A DNA stretch of 64,000 bases from JADGGM01 sp027307005 (GCA_035455745.1 DATIEP010000088.1:124001-188000), one strand, 5' to 3'; shown: positions 34,646 to 43,370, numbered from the stretch's first letter. Numbers and translations are program-made. The notes: generated from the letters alone by a model not told the origin.

Positions 34646-35391
34646 CGGGACAGGGGTCGCCGGCGGCGCCGGATGCGGCCGGCGCCGTGTTGGCGGGGCG
34701 GGGCGCAGTGGTCACCGGGGCGTCGCGCGGCATCGGGTTGGCGATCGCGCGCGCGCTCGCCGCGGCGGGTGCGCGCGTCGCGATGCTCGCCCGCAGCGCC
34801 GACACCCTCGCCCAACGGGCCGCGGAGTTAGGCGGAGCGGCGCTGCCGGTGCCGTGCGATGTGTCCGACGCCGCGGCCGTCGGGCGCGCGATCCAGGTGA
34901 TCACCCTCGCGTTCGGCAGCGCACCGGACATCCTCGTGAGCAACGCCGGCATCTTCCATCCCCAGCCGCTGGCCGACATCACGCCGGACGCGTTCGCGGC
35001 CGCGATCGCCGTCAATCTCAACGCGGGATTCTATCTCGCACACGCGGTGCTCGGCGGCATGCGCGCGCGCGGACGCGGTCACATCGTGACGATCGGTTCG
35101 GTGGCCGACCGCGTGGCGTATCCCGGCAACGGGTCGTATTCGCCGGGCAAGTTCGGCGCGCGCGCGTTGCACGACGTGCTGCGCGAAGAGCTGCGCGGCA
35201 GCGGCGTGCGGGCGACGTTGGTCTCGCCCGGCCCAACGGACACCGACATCTGGGGCGACCTTCCGGGCACCGGCCGATTCCCCTCGCGCGACGCGATGCT
35301 CGATGCCGACGCGGTCGCCGACGCCGTGCTCTACGCCCTCACGCGCGCCGAGCGCGTGAACGTGGACGAGCTGCGGCTGTCGGCCAGCTGA
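34642..35391 (+). CDS. Short-chain dehydrogenase/reductase, possible sepiapterin-type reductase
   Basis: A 249-aa classical SDR. AVVTGASRGIGLAIARAL is the NADP loop, SNAGIF the NAG motif, IVTIGSV carries the catalytic Ser, and YSPGK the Tyr/Lys pair. The GTG at 34642 overlaps the folE stop as GTGA. Because it follows PTPS and folE, it could catalyse the last carbonyl reductions in tetrahydropterin synthesis. That role is inferred from context; the sequence alone says only oxidoreductase. Confidence 0.88.
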   Translation: MTGQGSPAAPDAAGAVLAGRGAVVTGASRGIGLAIARALAAAGARVAMLARSADTLAQRAAELGGAALPVPCDVSDAAAVGRAIQVITLAFGSAPDILVSNAGIFHPQPLADITPDAFAAAIAVNLNAGFYLAHAVLGGMRARGRGHIVTIGSVADRVAYPGNGSYSPGKFGARALHDVLREELRGSGVRATLVSPGPTDTDIWGDLPGTGRFPSRDAMLDADAVADAVLYALTRAERVNVDELRLSAS

Positions 35392-35397
35392 CGGACG

Positions 35398-36042
35398 ATG
35401 TTCATCGAGATCGTCGACGCGTTCCGGTGTCCGCGCGCGCACGAGCTCATGTGGCTGGTGGCGTCGGCGGACCGGCTCGAGGACCGCGACATTCTGGCCG
35501 GGGAGCTGGGATGCCCCGTGTGTGGCGCGCGGTATCCGATCGTGGATGGGATCGCCGACTTTCGCGGCGCCGGGGCGCCCCCGCCTCCCGCTGCGCAGAT
35601 CCTGCCGACCGACCACGGCGCGCGCGGGCTCCGCGCCGCGGCGCTCCTCGGCCTAACGGACGGGGGCGGCCTCGTCGTGCTGGCCGGCGAGTGGGCCGAC
35701 GCCGCGCACGACGTGGCCGCGCTCGCCGAGCGCGTCCACGTGCTGGCGGTGGATCCGTTAGGCGATGTCTCCAGCGGCGCCGGCGTGTCGATCGTGCGCG
35801 CGCCCGACGTGCTGCCGCTCCGTCCCGAATCGGTGCGCGCGCTGGCGGTCGATGCGGCGCACGCGACCGAACGCTTTCTCGCGTCCAGCGTCGCCGCGCT
35901 CAGGCCCTCCGGCCGCCTGCTGCTGCCCGTCGCGAGCCCGCTGCCCGACGGCGTCGTCGAGCGCGCGCGCGATGCCCACGACCGGCTGGGCGAGAAGCAG
36001 GACCTCACCACCCTCGAGCGGGCGCCGCGGCCACTGCGTTAG
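35398..36042 (+). CDS. Trm112-like zinc segment fused to a degenerate methyltransferase-like domain
   Basis: A 214-aa protein. Residues about 1-55 (FRCPRAHE, then ELGCPVCGARYPIVDGIADF) match the Trm112/UPF0434 small zinc domain. After a Pro/Ala linker, residues 75-200 resemble a class I methyltransferase: GGLVVLAGEWADAAHDV, then HVLAVDP, LPLRPESVRALAVD and LRPSGRLLLPVA. No intact GxGxG is present, so SAM binding is doubtful. It ends the pterin gene cluster. Its TAG stop, and the TAA of the convergent acyl-CoA synthetase, both come from one GTTAGGC at 36038-36044. Confidence 0.7.
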   Translation: MFIEIVDAFRCPRAHELMWLVASADRLEDRDILAGELGCPVCGARYPIVDGIADFRGAGAPPPPAAQILPTDHGARGLRAAALLGLTDGGGLVVLAGEWADAAHDVAALAERVHVLAVDPLGDVSSGAGVSIVRAPDVLPLRPESVRALAVDAAHATERFLASSVAALRPSGRLLLPVASPLPDGVVERARDAHDRLGEKQDLTTLERAPRPLR

Positions 36043-36044
36043 GC
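36038..36044. other. GTTAGGC copy supplying stop codons for two convergent genes
   Basis: The plus-strand gene ends at TAG 36040-36042 and the minus-strand gene at TAA 36041-36039, both inside this 7-mer, so the genes overlap by four bases. Confidence 0.9.
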
Positions 36045-37895
36045 TCGGTGCGCCGCCTCGTCGCCGGCATAGAGCTGGTCGATCACCGCCTTGTACTTCT
36101 TGTCGATCACCCGGCGGCGCACCTTGAGCGTCGGCGTCAGCTCGCCGGAATCGACGGTGAAGTCGCGGTCCAACAACGCCATCTTCTTCGGCGTCTCGAA
36201 GTGCGCCAGCCCCGCGAGCTTGCCCAACACTTCTTTTTCCATCTTCGCCTTGACCATCGGTTGGGCGAGGAGCTGCCTGCGGTCCGCGTAGAGCAGGTTC
36301 TTGAGCTTCGCCCAGCGCTCGAGCTGCTCGAAGTTGGGCACCACGAGCACGATCGGAAATCTCCGTTGGTCGCCGATCATCACCGCCTGCGACACGTATT
36401 TGTTCATCCGGATGTGGTTCTCGATCGGCTGCGGCGCGATGTTCTTTCCCCCAGCGGTCACGATGATGTCCTTCTTGCGATCCGTGATGCGCAGGAAGCC
36501 GTCTTCCAGCACGCCGATATCGCCGGTGTGGAACCAGCCATCGGCATCGATCGCCTCGCGCGTGGCCTCGGGCTTGTGGAAATAGCCCTTCATCACGTTG
36601 GGTCCGCGCACGATGATCTCGCCGTCCGGCGCGATCGTCACCTCGATGCCGGCGATCGGCGGCCCCACCGTGCCGATGCGATAGCGGTCCGGCGTGTTCA
36701 CGGCGATCACCGGCGATGTTTCAGTAAGGCCGTAGCCTTCCAGAATCACCAACCCGGCGGCATAGAAGAACTTGTTGATTACCGGCGCCAGCGGAGCGCC
36801 GCCCGACACGAAATACCGAAGGCGCCCGCCCACGCGCTCGCGCAGTTTCGAGAACACGAGGCGCCGCGCGACCGCATACTGTGCCGCGAGCAGCGGATTG
36901 GGCGTACGACCGGACAGGCGAGCGTCTGCCCACCGTTCGCCGACGGCGCGCGCCCAGAAAAAAATGCGCTTCTTGATCGCGCCGCTCGCCAGCGCGTTAT
37001 CCAGCACCCGCGCATAGATCTTCTCGTACACGCGCGGGACCGCCACCACCAGCGTTGGGCGGATTTCCGTCATGTTCACGGTCACGGTGTCCATCGACTC
37101 CACATACGCGATCGACACGCCGGTCGCGAACATGAGATAGTCGAAGTGCCGCTGGAGCACGTGCGAAAGCGGAAGGAAGCTGAGCGATGCGTCTTCTCCC
37201 GTTATCGGGATGACTTTCATCACCGCCGCCACGTTGGACGCGAGGTTCCCGTGCGTGAGCATCGCTCCCTTGGGCTCACCGGTCGTGCCGGACGTATAAA
37301 TGATCGTCGCCACCTGGTCCGGTGAGACTGCCAACGCGTCTGCCCGATAGCGCGCCGAGGCGTCCGGCGTCTCGCTCGCTGCACCGTGCGCTTCGAGTGC
37401 GGTGAGAGTGAAATCCACGCCGCCGCCATTCAGGTCGTCGAACGCAATCACCCACTTGAGGTTGGTCAGCGATGCGCGAATGGCCGCGATCTTCTGCGCT
37501 TGCTCGCTCGTCGAGATGAAAATCGCGACGGTCTCGGAGTCCTCGAGGATGTACTCGACCTGCTCGGCCGGCAGGGTCGGGTAGATCGGGACGTCGACGT
37601 ACCGCGCGGTGAGACAGGCGTAGTCGGCGATCGCCCACTCCGGGCGATTCTCGGACAGGATGGCAACGGCCGAGCCATCCGGAATGCCGAGCGCGCGGAG
37701 CCCGAACGCGGCGTGGCGAACCCGCGTTGCCAGCGTGCGGTGCGAGATCGGCTGATACGCGCCGCCGGCCTTCACCTGCAGTGCGTTCGGCCGATCGTAC
37801 CCTTCGACGGCGTCGAAGAAGAGGCGCGTGAGCGTCGTCGGCGACAGTCGCGGATCGCGTTCCGTCGACGTGTTCGACTCGGCAGTCACCGTCAT
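36039..37895 (-). CDS. Long-chain fatty-acid-CoA ligase (AMP-forming)
   Basis: A 618-aa adenylate-forming enzyme that activates fatty acids to acyl-CoA. Motifs: IIYTSGTTGEPKGAML (AMP-binding P-loop), GYGLTETSPVIAVNT, WFHTGDIGVLEDGFLRITDRKKDIIV (hinge), and the C-terminal lysine region LTPTLKVRRRVIDKKYK. The extended segment between core motifs and the length fit the FadD15/ACSL-like long-chain subgroup. GAGG lies upstream of ATG 37895. The enoyl-CoA hydratase at 58 kb could act in the same beta-oxidation pathway. Confidence 0.93.
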   Translation of the reverse strand: MTVTAESNTSTERDPRLSPTTLTRLFFDAVEGYDRPNALQVKAGGAYQPISHRTLATRVRHAAFGLRALGIPDGSAVAILSENRPEWAIADYACLTARYVDVPIYPTLPAEQVEYILEDSETVAIFISTSEQAQKIAAIRASLTNLKWVIAFDDLNGGGVDFTLTALEAHGAASETPDASARYRADALAVSPDQVATIIYTSGTTGEPKGAMLTHGNLASNVAAVMKVIPITGEDASLSFLPLSHVLQRHFDYLMFATGVSIAYVESMDTVTVNMTEIRPTLVVAVPRVYEKIYARVLDNALASGAIKKRIFFWARAVGERWADARLSGRTPNPLLAAQYAVARRLVFSKLRERVGGRLRYFVSGGAPLAPVINKFFYAAGLVILEGYGLTETSPVIAVNTPDRYRIGTVGPPIAGIEVTIAPDGEIIVRGPNVMKGYFHKPEATREAIDADGWFHTGDIGVLEDGFLRITDRKKDIIVTAGGKNIAPQPIENHIRMNKYVSQAVMIGDQRRFPIVLVVPNFEQLERWAKLKNLLYADRRQLLAQPMVKAKMEKEVLGKLAGLAHFETPKKMALLDRDFTVDSGELTPTLKVRRRVIDKKYKAVIDQLYAGDEAAHRA

Positions 37896-37936
37896 GGAGG
37901 CCTCGCTCGCGGCGGCGCGCTCCGACCGCGCTGCGC

Positions 37937-38713
37937 TCAGTGGATGTTGATGCGCCTAACGTATGTGATCGGACTGCCCGCCGGTAGCCCGCCGGGCGCC
38001 GATGCGCTCACCTGTACGACGATCGAGTCGTTGAACGCGTGCGTGAACGGCGTGATGCGCAGGCCGAGGTTGGTGCTGCCGTTCGCGTCCGTCGTGTCCA
38101 CCACCTGTCCGACCGTTCCCCCGATTTTCACGAGCTGCGCATTGGTCGAATCCGTGTTGTCGTAGGGCGACGGGTGCACGATCGTGTAGTGAACCGCGTA
38201 CGTGGGCACGGGCACCGAGTCCGGCAGGTGCAGCAGGCGCACGCGCAGCGTGATGGTCGTATCGCGCAGTCCGTTGGCAAAACTGTAGTCGACGCTGTCC
38301 CGCGATGAATCTTCGGCAAGCATCACGGATGGCGTGTCGACCACGGCGATCGTGTCGGCAATCGACTGCAATCCGGCGGCCGTCGCCACCACGAGCACGC
38401 GCGCGATGAGCGCGTGTCCGACCACGATGCCTAACGCTGGGTCGACGGTCACCGAATGCGTCGAATCGACGGCCAGGAACGACACCGGGATGCCCGGGAT
38501 GCTGTCGTTCTTGAAGTTGAAGACCACGACGTGCAGCGGCGCCACCTGCCCCAGGCTGTCGCGCAGCGTATCGCCGAGGAGGACGGACGGCGACGCGGGC
38601 GCATCGAGCTGGATCGCGACCGGCGCGTTGGCGTTGGTGCCGACCTCGTTGCACGCCGCGGCCACCGCGGCGATCGACAGCGCGATCGACGCCGCCCGGA
38701 GGGAGGGCCGCAT
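37937..38713 (-). CDS. Hypothetical Ig-like lipoprotein
   Basis: A 258-aa exported protein with the lipobox AAVAAAC. The mature part has Big-1/invasin-like patterns (PLHVVVFNFKNDSIPGIPVSFLAVD, VDTTDANGSTNLGLRIT), suggesting tandem Ig-like domains of the kind found in surface proteins. ATG 38713 shares a base with the ParA stop (TGATG); an in-frame GTG at 38716 is the next choice. Function unknown. Confidence 0.78.
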   Translation of the reverse strand: MRPSLRAASIALSIAAVAAACNEVGTNANAPVAIQLDAPASPSVLLGDTLRDSLGQVAPLHVVVFNFKNDSIPGIPVSFLAVDSTHSVTVDPALGIVVGHALIARVLVVATAAGLQSIADTIAVVDTPSVMLAEDSSRDSVDYSFANGLRDTTITLRVRLLHLPDSVPVPTYAVHYTIVHPSPYDNTDSTNAQLVKIGGTVGQVVDTTDANGSTNLGLRITPFTHAFNDSIVVQVSASAPGGLPAGSPITYVRRINIH

Positions 38714-39480
38714 CACTCGAACCGCGATGCGAGCTCGGTGGCGAGGTTCACGTACGCCTGCGCCGCCGCGTCGGCCGGCGAGCGCAATACCACCGGCTGG
38801 CCCGCCGCGAACGCATCGGCCGCCGCCGTGCTCCGCGGAATCACCACGTCGAACACCATGTTGCGCGGCAGGTGGCGCCGCACGTAGTCCGACACGCGCA
38901 CGCTGGTTTCGCTCGTTTCGTCGTACATCGTGAGCACGAGTCCGTCGAGCGTCAGCTCGTCGTTAGTCATCACGACGTCCTGGATGCCGCGCAGAATCTG
39001 CGGCGTCGTCTGGAGCGCCAGCGGCTCCGCCTGCAGCGGCACGATCACGTGCTGCGAGGCCGAGAGCACCCGCTCGACCGTCGGGCCCAGTCCGGGCGGC
39101 GTGTCGACCACGACGACGTCCGTGCGCTGACGCGCCATGGCCAACAAGTCGGGCAGCAATGTGGACTCCTCCATCCGGTGCTGGTATGCGACGTGATTCG
39201 TGGCCGCACTGACGGTCCCGGCCAGAATCACGCGAAGCCATGGTAACGCCGTCGGCAAAATGATGTCGCGCAGCGTCTTCTCTCCCGATAGATAATCGGA
39301 GATGCCGACGGTGACATGGTCCGCGCGCAGCCCCACGCCGTAGCGCACGGCGCCCTGGGGATCCACGTCGACGAGGAGCGTTTTCATGCCGCGGCGAGCG
39401 AACGCGGCGGCGAGATTCACTGCGGTGGTCGTCTTACCGACACCGCCTTTCTGGCTCACGACGGCGAGGACGGTTCCCAC
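38713..39480 (-). CDS. ParA/MinD-family ATPase
   Basis: A 255-aa deviant Walker ATPase. SQKGGVGKTTTAVNLAAA is the deviant P-loop, DVDPQGAVRYG follows, and VVVVDTPPGLGP is the Walker B region. It starts at GTG 39480. No parB or parS is visible, and its neighbours are a TPR protein and a lipoprotein, so it is more likely an orphan positioning ATPase than the chromosome-segregation ParA. Confidence 0.88.
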   Translation of the reverse strand: MGTVLAVVSQKGGVGKTTTAVNLAAAFARRGMKTLLVDVDPQGAVRYGVGLRADHVTVGISDYLSGEKTLRDIILPTALPWLRVILAGTVSAATNHVAYQHRMEESTLLPDLLAMARQRTDVVVVDTPPGLGPTVERVLSASQHVIVPLQAEPLALQTTPQILRGIQDVVMTNDELTLDGLVLTMYDETSETSVRVSDYVRRHLPRNMVFDVVIPRSTAAADAFAAGQPVVLRSPADAAAQAYVNLATELASRFE

Positions 39481-39483
39481 TCG

Positions 39484-39939
39484 CTATTCCGTGCCGGGGA
39501 CGGAGCCCGCCCCGCCGCCGGTCTTGATCTGCTCGATGGTCTGCCGGGCATGCTGGACCCACCGTTCCGCTTCGACTGTGGACGGCGGATGCTCCAGAAA
39601 CGCCGTCAGGTGGCGCTGGGCGCCTTGGCCGTCGCCGCGCTTGAGCAGCAGGTACGCGAGGCCATAATGCGCGCCGCTCAACTGCGGGTCGATTTCGAGT
39701 GCCCGGCGATAGCAGCGGATGGCGTCGTCCAGTCGTCCGGTTCGCGAATATGCGATCGCCATGTTCTGGAGGATGCGCTGATCGTTGGGCTGATCGCGCA
39801 GTGCGAGCCGGTACGACGTGAGCGCGGCGTCGTAGTCACCCTGGCGCTCCAGCGCCAGCGCTTCGCTCAAGTAGTCGAGACGTTGTGGGCGCGGCGTGTG
39901 CGCCGTTCCACCACCCGTCAAGCGGCTCCACCAGGACAT
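39484..39939 (-). CDS. TPR-repeat protein
   Basis: A 151-aa protein with at least three tetratricopeptide repeats: YLSEALALERQGDYDAALTS, NMAIAYSRTGRLDDAIRCYR and YGLAYLLLKRGDGQGAQRHL. It lies three bases upstream of parA on the same strand and is probably the first gene of that three-gene operon. It may serve as a scaffold for protein contacts. Confidence 0.85.
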   Translation of the reverse strand: MSWWSRLTGGGTAHTPRPQRLDYLSEALALERQGDYDAALTSYRLALRDQPNDQRILQNMAIAYSRTGRLDDAIRCYRRALEIDPQLSGAHYGLAYLLLKRGDGQGAQRHLTAFLEHPPSTVEAERWVQHARQTIEQIKTGGGAGSVPGTE

Positions 39940-40132
39940 GCGATGCGTCTAGAGTCGAGAACTTGGGTGGGAAGGCGCACCACGGCGGCGCGGTGCAGGA
40001 ATGCGCACTCGGCGTACCTGTCGAGGGCAAACTTATGCAGGCCCACGCGAGGCGGCAACCGCGCTGTCGGCCGCGAGCGTGCGACGGTAGCTTTCGCGCT
40101 GAGTCGAAGTCGGCCGCTAACCTGGAGGACAC

Positions 40133-40621
40133 GTGGCGCCACGACGTAAACCCGCGGACCGAACGCGCGGCGTCTTCGAAGTGGACTGGCCGCTCTTCGG
40201 CGAGCTGTCTCGCGCACTCGCGCTCAAGGTGGCCCGGACGTACGATCCCGAGATCGTCGTGGGCATCGCCACTGCCGGCGTCATCCCGGGCGCGGTGATC
40301 GCCGCGATCCTCGGCCGCGAGTTCCACTCGATTGTGGTGAGCCGCCGCTATCACGCCCAATCGGTGCGGGAGACGCCGGCCATTCTGGGCATTGCGCCGC
40401 CCGAGGTTCGCAACCGTCGCGTGCTGCTGGTGGACGAGACGTGCGACACGGGCGAGACGATGCGCATGGCCGTGGCCGCGCTGGTGAATGCGGGGGCCGC
40501 CGATGTGCGCACGGCGGTGGGATTCCGAACCGGCCCGTACGAGCCCAACTTCTCGGCGCTGGAAACGGAGAGCACGATCGTGCTCCCGTGGGACGAAGAC
40601 CTGCTGTCGTCCGTCTCCTGA
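40133..40621 (+). CDS. Phosphoribosyltransferase-family protein
   Basis: A 162-aa type I PRTase-like protein. RVLLVDETCDTGETMRMA is the PRPP loop, and GIATAGVIPGAVIAAILG the earlier conserved region. It resembles Gpt/xanthine-guanine PRTase-like proteins of unclear substrate. GGAGG four bases before GTG 40133 supports the start. It may act in purine salvage. Confidence 0.87.
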   Translation: MAPRRKPADRTRGVFEVDWPLFGELSRALALKVARTYDPEIVVGIATAGVIPGAVIAAILGREFHSIVVSRRYHAQSVRETPAILGIAPPEVRNRRVLLVDETCDTGETMRMAVAALVNAGAADVRTAVGFRTGPYEPNFSALETESTIVLPWDEDLLSSVS

Positions 40622-40627
40622 TCGTTC

Positions 40628-40643
40628 GTTAGGCGCGCCTAAC
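40628..40643. terminator. Perfect palindrome of two head-to-head GTTAGGC copies
   Basis: GTTAGGCGCGCCTAAC, a perfect 16-bp palindrome in the 31-base gap between two convergent genes. In RNA it can form a short stem only if the centre opens. Inverted pairs of this kind are how uptake sequences commonly appear at gene ends in Neisseria and Haemophilus. Confidence 0.7.
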
Positions 40644-40652
40644 TGGACGCGG

Positions 40653-41213
40653 TTACTCGACGGCGGAGACGACGGCGTCGTACGCTTCGCCCTGCTCCAT
40701 CCGGTCGTACAGGAACCGCATCACGTCGCTGTTGCCGAGGAGAAAGCGACACCGCTCGTGGCCGGCGGAGCGGCATTCTACCTCGAGCACCGCGAGCGGC
40801 ACATCCGAGAAGCGCCCGAAGAAATCGGCGAGCATCCCGGTCGTGAAGTGGCAGCCGGGCTGATCCAGGTGTTCATCCGGATTCGCTTCGCCCCAGTCAT
40901 CGGTGTCGACCGTCGCCACTGCGTCGCGCAGCGAGCCGATCTCCAACGTGCCCCAGCCGGCGAGCCGGAAATACTCGGACGCGCGCCGCTGGAAGGTTTC
41001 GAAGTCGAGATCTTCCGGAGCGCCGTCGCCCCGCTCGTGCAGCCAAGCGCGAAACGCTTCGAACACCGTGGCGCCGCCGGCGTATCCCGCTTCCTGCAGT
41101 GCTGCCGCCGACGCCGGCCCCACGTCGCGCAGCAGCGCGGCGCGCAAGGCGTGTATCGCGGGACGGCTCACAGCCACCAGTGCGTGATCGGCGAGGTTGA
41201 TCGTGTCGGCCAT
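40653..41213 (-). CDS. V4R (4-vinyl reductase) domain protein
   Basis: A 186-aa protein. The C-terminal half, with QPGCHFTTGMLADFFGRFSD and VLEVECRSAGHERCRFLLGN, is the V4R small-molecule-binding domain. The last motif (E-x-x-C-x-x-x-G-x-x-x-C-x-F) is diagnostic. The N-terminal half is helical. Such domains sense ligands or hydrocarbons, often in regulators. ATG 41213 is preceded by GAGG; the longer open frame upstream covers ligA. It is downstream of ligA on the same strand. Confidence 0.82.
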   Translation of the reverse strand: MADTINLADHALVAVSRPAIHALRAALLRDVGPASAAALQEAGYAGGATVFEAFRAWLHERGDGAPEDLDFETFQRRASEYFRLAGWGTLEIGSLRDAVATVDTDDWGEANPDEHLDQPGCHFTTGMLADFFGRFSDVPLAVLEVECRSAGHERCRFLLGNSDVMRFLYDRMEQGEAYDAVVSAVE

Positions 41214-41256
41214 GACTGCCTCGTGTGTTGGACGAGTCGGCGCTTCTCGCGCCGCG

Positions 41257-43323
41257 CTACTGGTTTTTAGGATCGGCTCCTGTGCGGCGCAAGAGCTCCG
41301 TTTCATCAATGATCTCGACGCCGAGCTCGCGTGCGCGATCCAGCTTGCTCCCCGCATCCGTGCCCACCACGACGAAGCTGGTGCTCTTGGACACGGACGA
41401 CGTGACGTGTCCGCCGGCGTTCTGGACCAACTCGGTAGCTGCCTTACGAGACAGCGTGGGCAGCGTACCGGTGATGACGACTGTCTTGCCCGTGAGGCTA
41501 CCGGCGCCATTGCCTGCGCGCTTGCCGGCCGGTTCCTCGAAATTCACTCCTCGTTCGCGCAGCTTTTCGATCAGCGCCTTGGTGGTGTCGTTGGCGAAGT
41601 ACGTCGCCACCGATCGCCCGATGATGTCGCCCACACCCCGCACGGATGTGATCTGCTCTTCGGTCGCGTGCGCGAGAGCATCGAGCGTGCGAAAGTGCCG
41701 CGCGAGGACCTGGGCCGCCATCTCACCCACATGCAGGATACCGAGTCCGTTCAGGAGCCGCGAGAGCGGCTGCCGTTTCGACGCTTCGATTGCCGCCACG
41801 AGATTCTCGGCGCTCTTTTCGGCGAAGCGCTCGAGCTGCACTAACGGCTCGACGGTGAGCGAGAAAATGTCGGCGAAGTCATGCACCAGTCCCGCATCGA
41901 TCAGCTGGCGAATCCGTGCGTACGACAGACCGCGAATGTCCATTGCGCCGCCGGACACGAAGTGCACGAGGCCCTCGAGCTGCCGTCCAGGGCAGGCGAC
42001 GTTAGGACAGTACACCGCGGCTTGATCCGCGTCGCGCTCGACGGGTGTGTTGCACACGGGGCAGCGATCCGGCATGTGCCATTCGCGCTCGGTTCCGTCG
42101 CGGCGCTCGGGAATGGGTCCGATCACCTGCGGTATCACCTCGCCGGCGCGCTTGACCTGCACCCAATCGCCGATGCGCAGGTCCTTCTGGCGCACGAGCG
42201 CTTCGTTGTGCAGCGTGGCGAGCTTCACGATGACGCCGCTGATCTCCACCGGCTCGAGCATGGCGTAGGGATTGAGGGCGCCGGTGCGGCCGACGTTCAC
42301 ACGGATGTCCTCGAGACGCGTGACTTCGATGTCCGGCGCGAACTTGCGCGCGATGGCCCAGCGCGGCTCCCGTCCCACGTCGCCTAACTCGTCCTGTACG
42401 TTCAGCGCATCGACTTTCACCACCACGCCGTCGATGCCGAACGCCAGTTTGGCGCGCAGCGTGTGCTCGACTTCCTGGACGAACGTCACGATCTCCTCGA
42501 GCGTCTTGCAGCGCCGCCGGTGCGGCTCGACGGGGAAGCCCCAGCTCTCGAGCGTGTCGAGCAGGCCCCACTGCGTGGTGAAGGGCAGCCGCACGCCGGG
42601 CCCGGGCGCCACGGCGTAGCCGAAGAACCGCAGGCGCCGCTTCGCGGTGATCGCGGGGTCCAACTGCCTCAGCGATCCCGCGGCCGAGTTGCGTGGATTG
42701 GCGAAGATTTTCTCACCGTCTTGCCGCCGACGGTCGTTGAGCTTCTCGAATCCGTCGAACGTCATGTAGCACTCGCCGCGCACCTCGATGAGGTCGGGTG
42801 CGTTAGGCGTCCGCAACCGGAGCGGAATGTCGTGGATGGTGCGCAGGTTGACGGTGACGTCTTCGCCTTCCGTCCCATCGCCCCGCGTCGCGCCGCGCAC
42901 CAGGACGCCGCGTTCGTACGTGAGATTGACGGCATTGCCGTCGATCTTGAGCTCGGCCGTGTAGCCGGAGGCACGGACCTCGGCGCCGGCGATGCGCACC
43001 GCGCGAGCTTCCCAGTCGCGGAGCTCGTCGTCGTCGAATGCATTGGCGAGCGAGAGCATCGGCACCAGGTGATCGACCTTGGCGAGACCGCTCTGGACCG
43101 CCGCGCCGACCCGCTGCGTTGGCGAATCGGGCGTGCGGAGCTCGGGACACTGGTCTTCGATGTCGCGCAGCTCCCGCATCATCAGATCGTATTCGCGATC
43201 CGAAATCTCGGGTGCGTCGAGGACGTAGTAGCAGTGATTGGCGCGTTCGAGTCGTGCGCGAAGATCTCGCGCCCGCGTCTCGAGCTGCCGGCAGTCTGGG
43301 GAACGATCGTTCGGGGACGTCAC
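41257..43323 (-). CDS. ligA: NAD-dependent DNA ligase
   Basis: A 688-aa essential replication and repair ligase. The adenylated lysine is K126 in TAELKIDGNAV. The OB fold includes DWVQVKRAGEVIPQVIG, the zinc finger CPVCNTPVERDADQAAVYC plus CPGR, then helix-hairpin-helix repeats (LGILHVGEMAAQVL) and a C-terminal BRCT domain (LTGKTVVITGTLPTLSRK). GTG 43323 is the likely start; the longer open frame overlaps the GAF gene. Upstream on the same strand is the c-di-GMP module. Confidence 0.95.
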   Translation of the reverse strand: MTSPNDRSPDCRQLETRARDLRARLERANHCYYVLDAPEISDREYDLMMRELRDIEDQCPELRTPDSPTQRVGAAVQSGLAKVDHLVPMLSLANAFDDDELRDWEARAVRIAGAEVRASGYTAELKIDGNAVNLTYERGVLVRGATRGDGTEGEDVTVNLRTIHDIPLRLRTPNAPDLIEVRGECYMTFDGFEKLNDRRRQDGEKIFANPRNSAAGSLRQLDPAITAKRRLRFFGYAVAPGPGVRLPFTTQWGLLDTLESWGFPVEPHRRRCKTLEEIVTFVQEVEHTLRAKLAFGIDGVVVKVDALNVQDELGDVGREPRWAIARKFAPDIEVTRLEDIRVNVGRTGALNPYAMLEPVEISGVIVKLATLHNEALVRQKDLRIGDWVQVKRAGEVIPQVIGPIPERRDGTEREWHMPDRCPVCNTPVERDADQAAVYCPNVACPGRQLEGLVHFVSGGAMDIRGLSYARIRQLIDAGLVHDFADIFSLTVEPLVQLERFAEKSAENLVAAIEASKRQPLSRLLNGLGILHVGEMAAQVLARHFRTLDALAHATEEQITSVRGVGDIIGRSVATYFANDTTKALIEKLRERGVNFEEPAGKRAGNGAGSLTGKTVVITGTLPTLSRKAATELVQNAGGHVTSSVSKSTSFVVVGTDAGSKLDRARELGVEIIDETELLRRTGADPKNQ

Positions 43324-43370
43324 GAACGAAAAATACGATGTTCGAGCAGCGCGCGCAGCGCGCCGGCGGA

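Noticed and set aside
36039..36042. Frameshift or misassembly where two convergent genes overlap
   Set aside because: Both proteins end naturally with family-typical lengths; the overlap is explained by stop codons on both strands of one GTTAGGC.
34854..37325. 823-aa plus-strand frame across the SDR, Trm112-like and acyl-CoA ligase genes
   Set aside because: It runs in the wrong frame or antisense over three well-supported genes; very Arg-rich, no motif.
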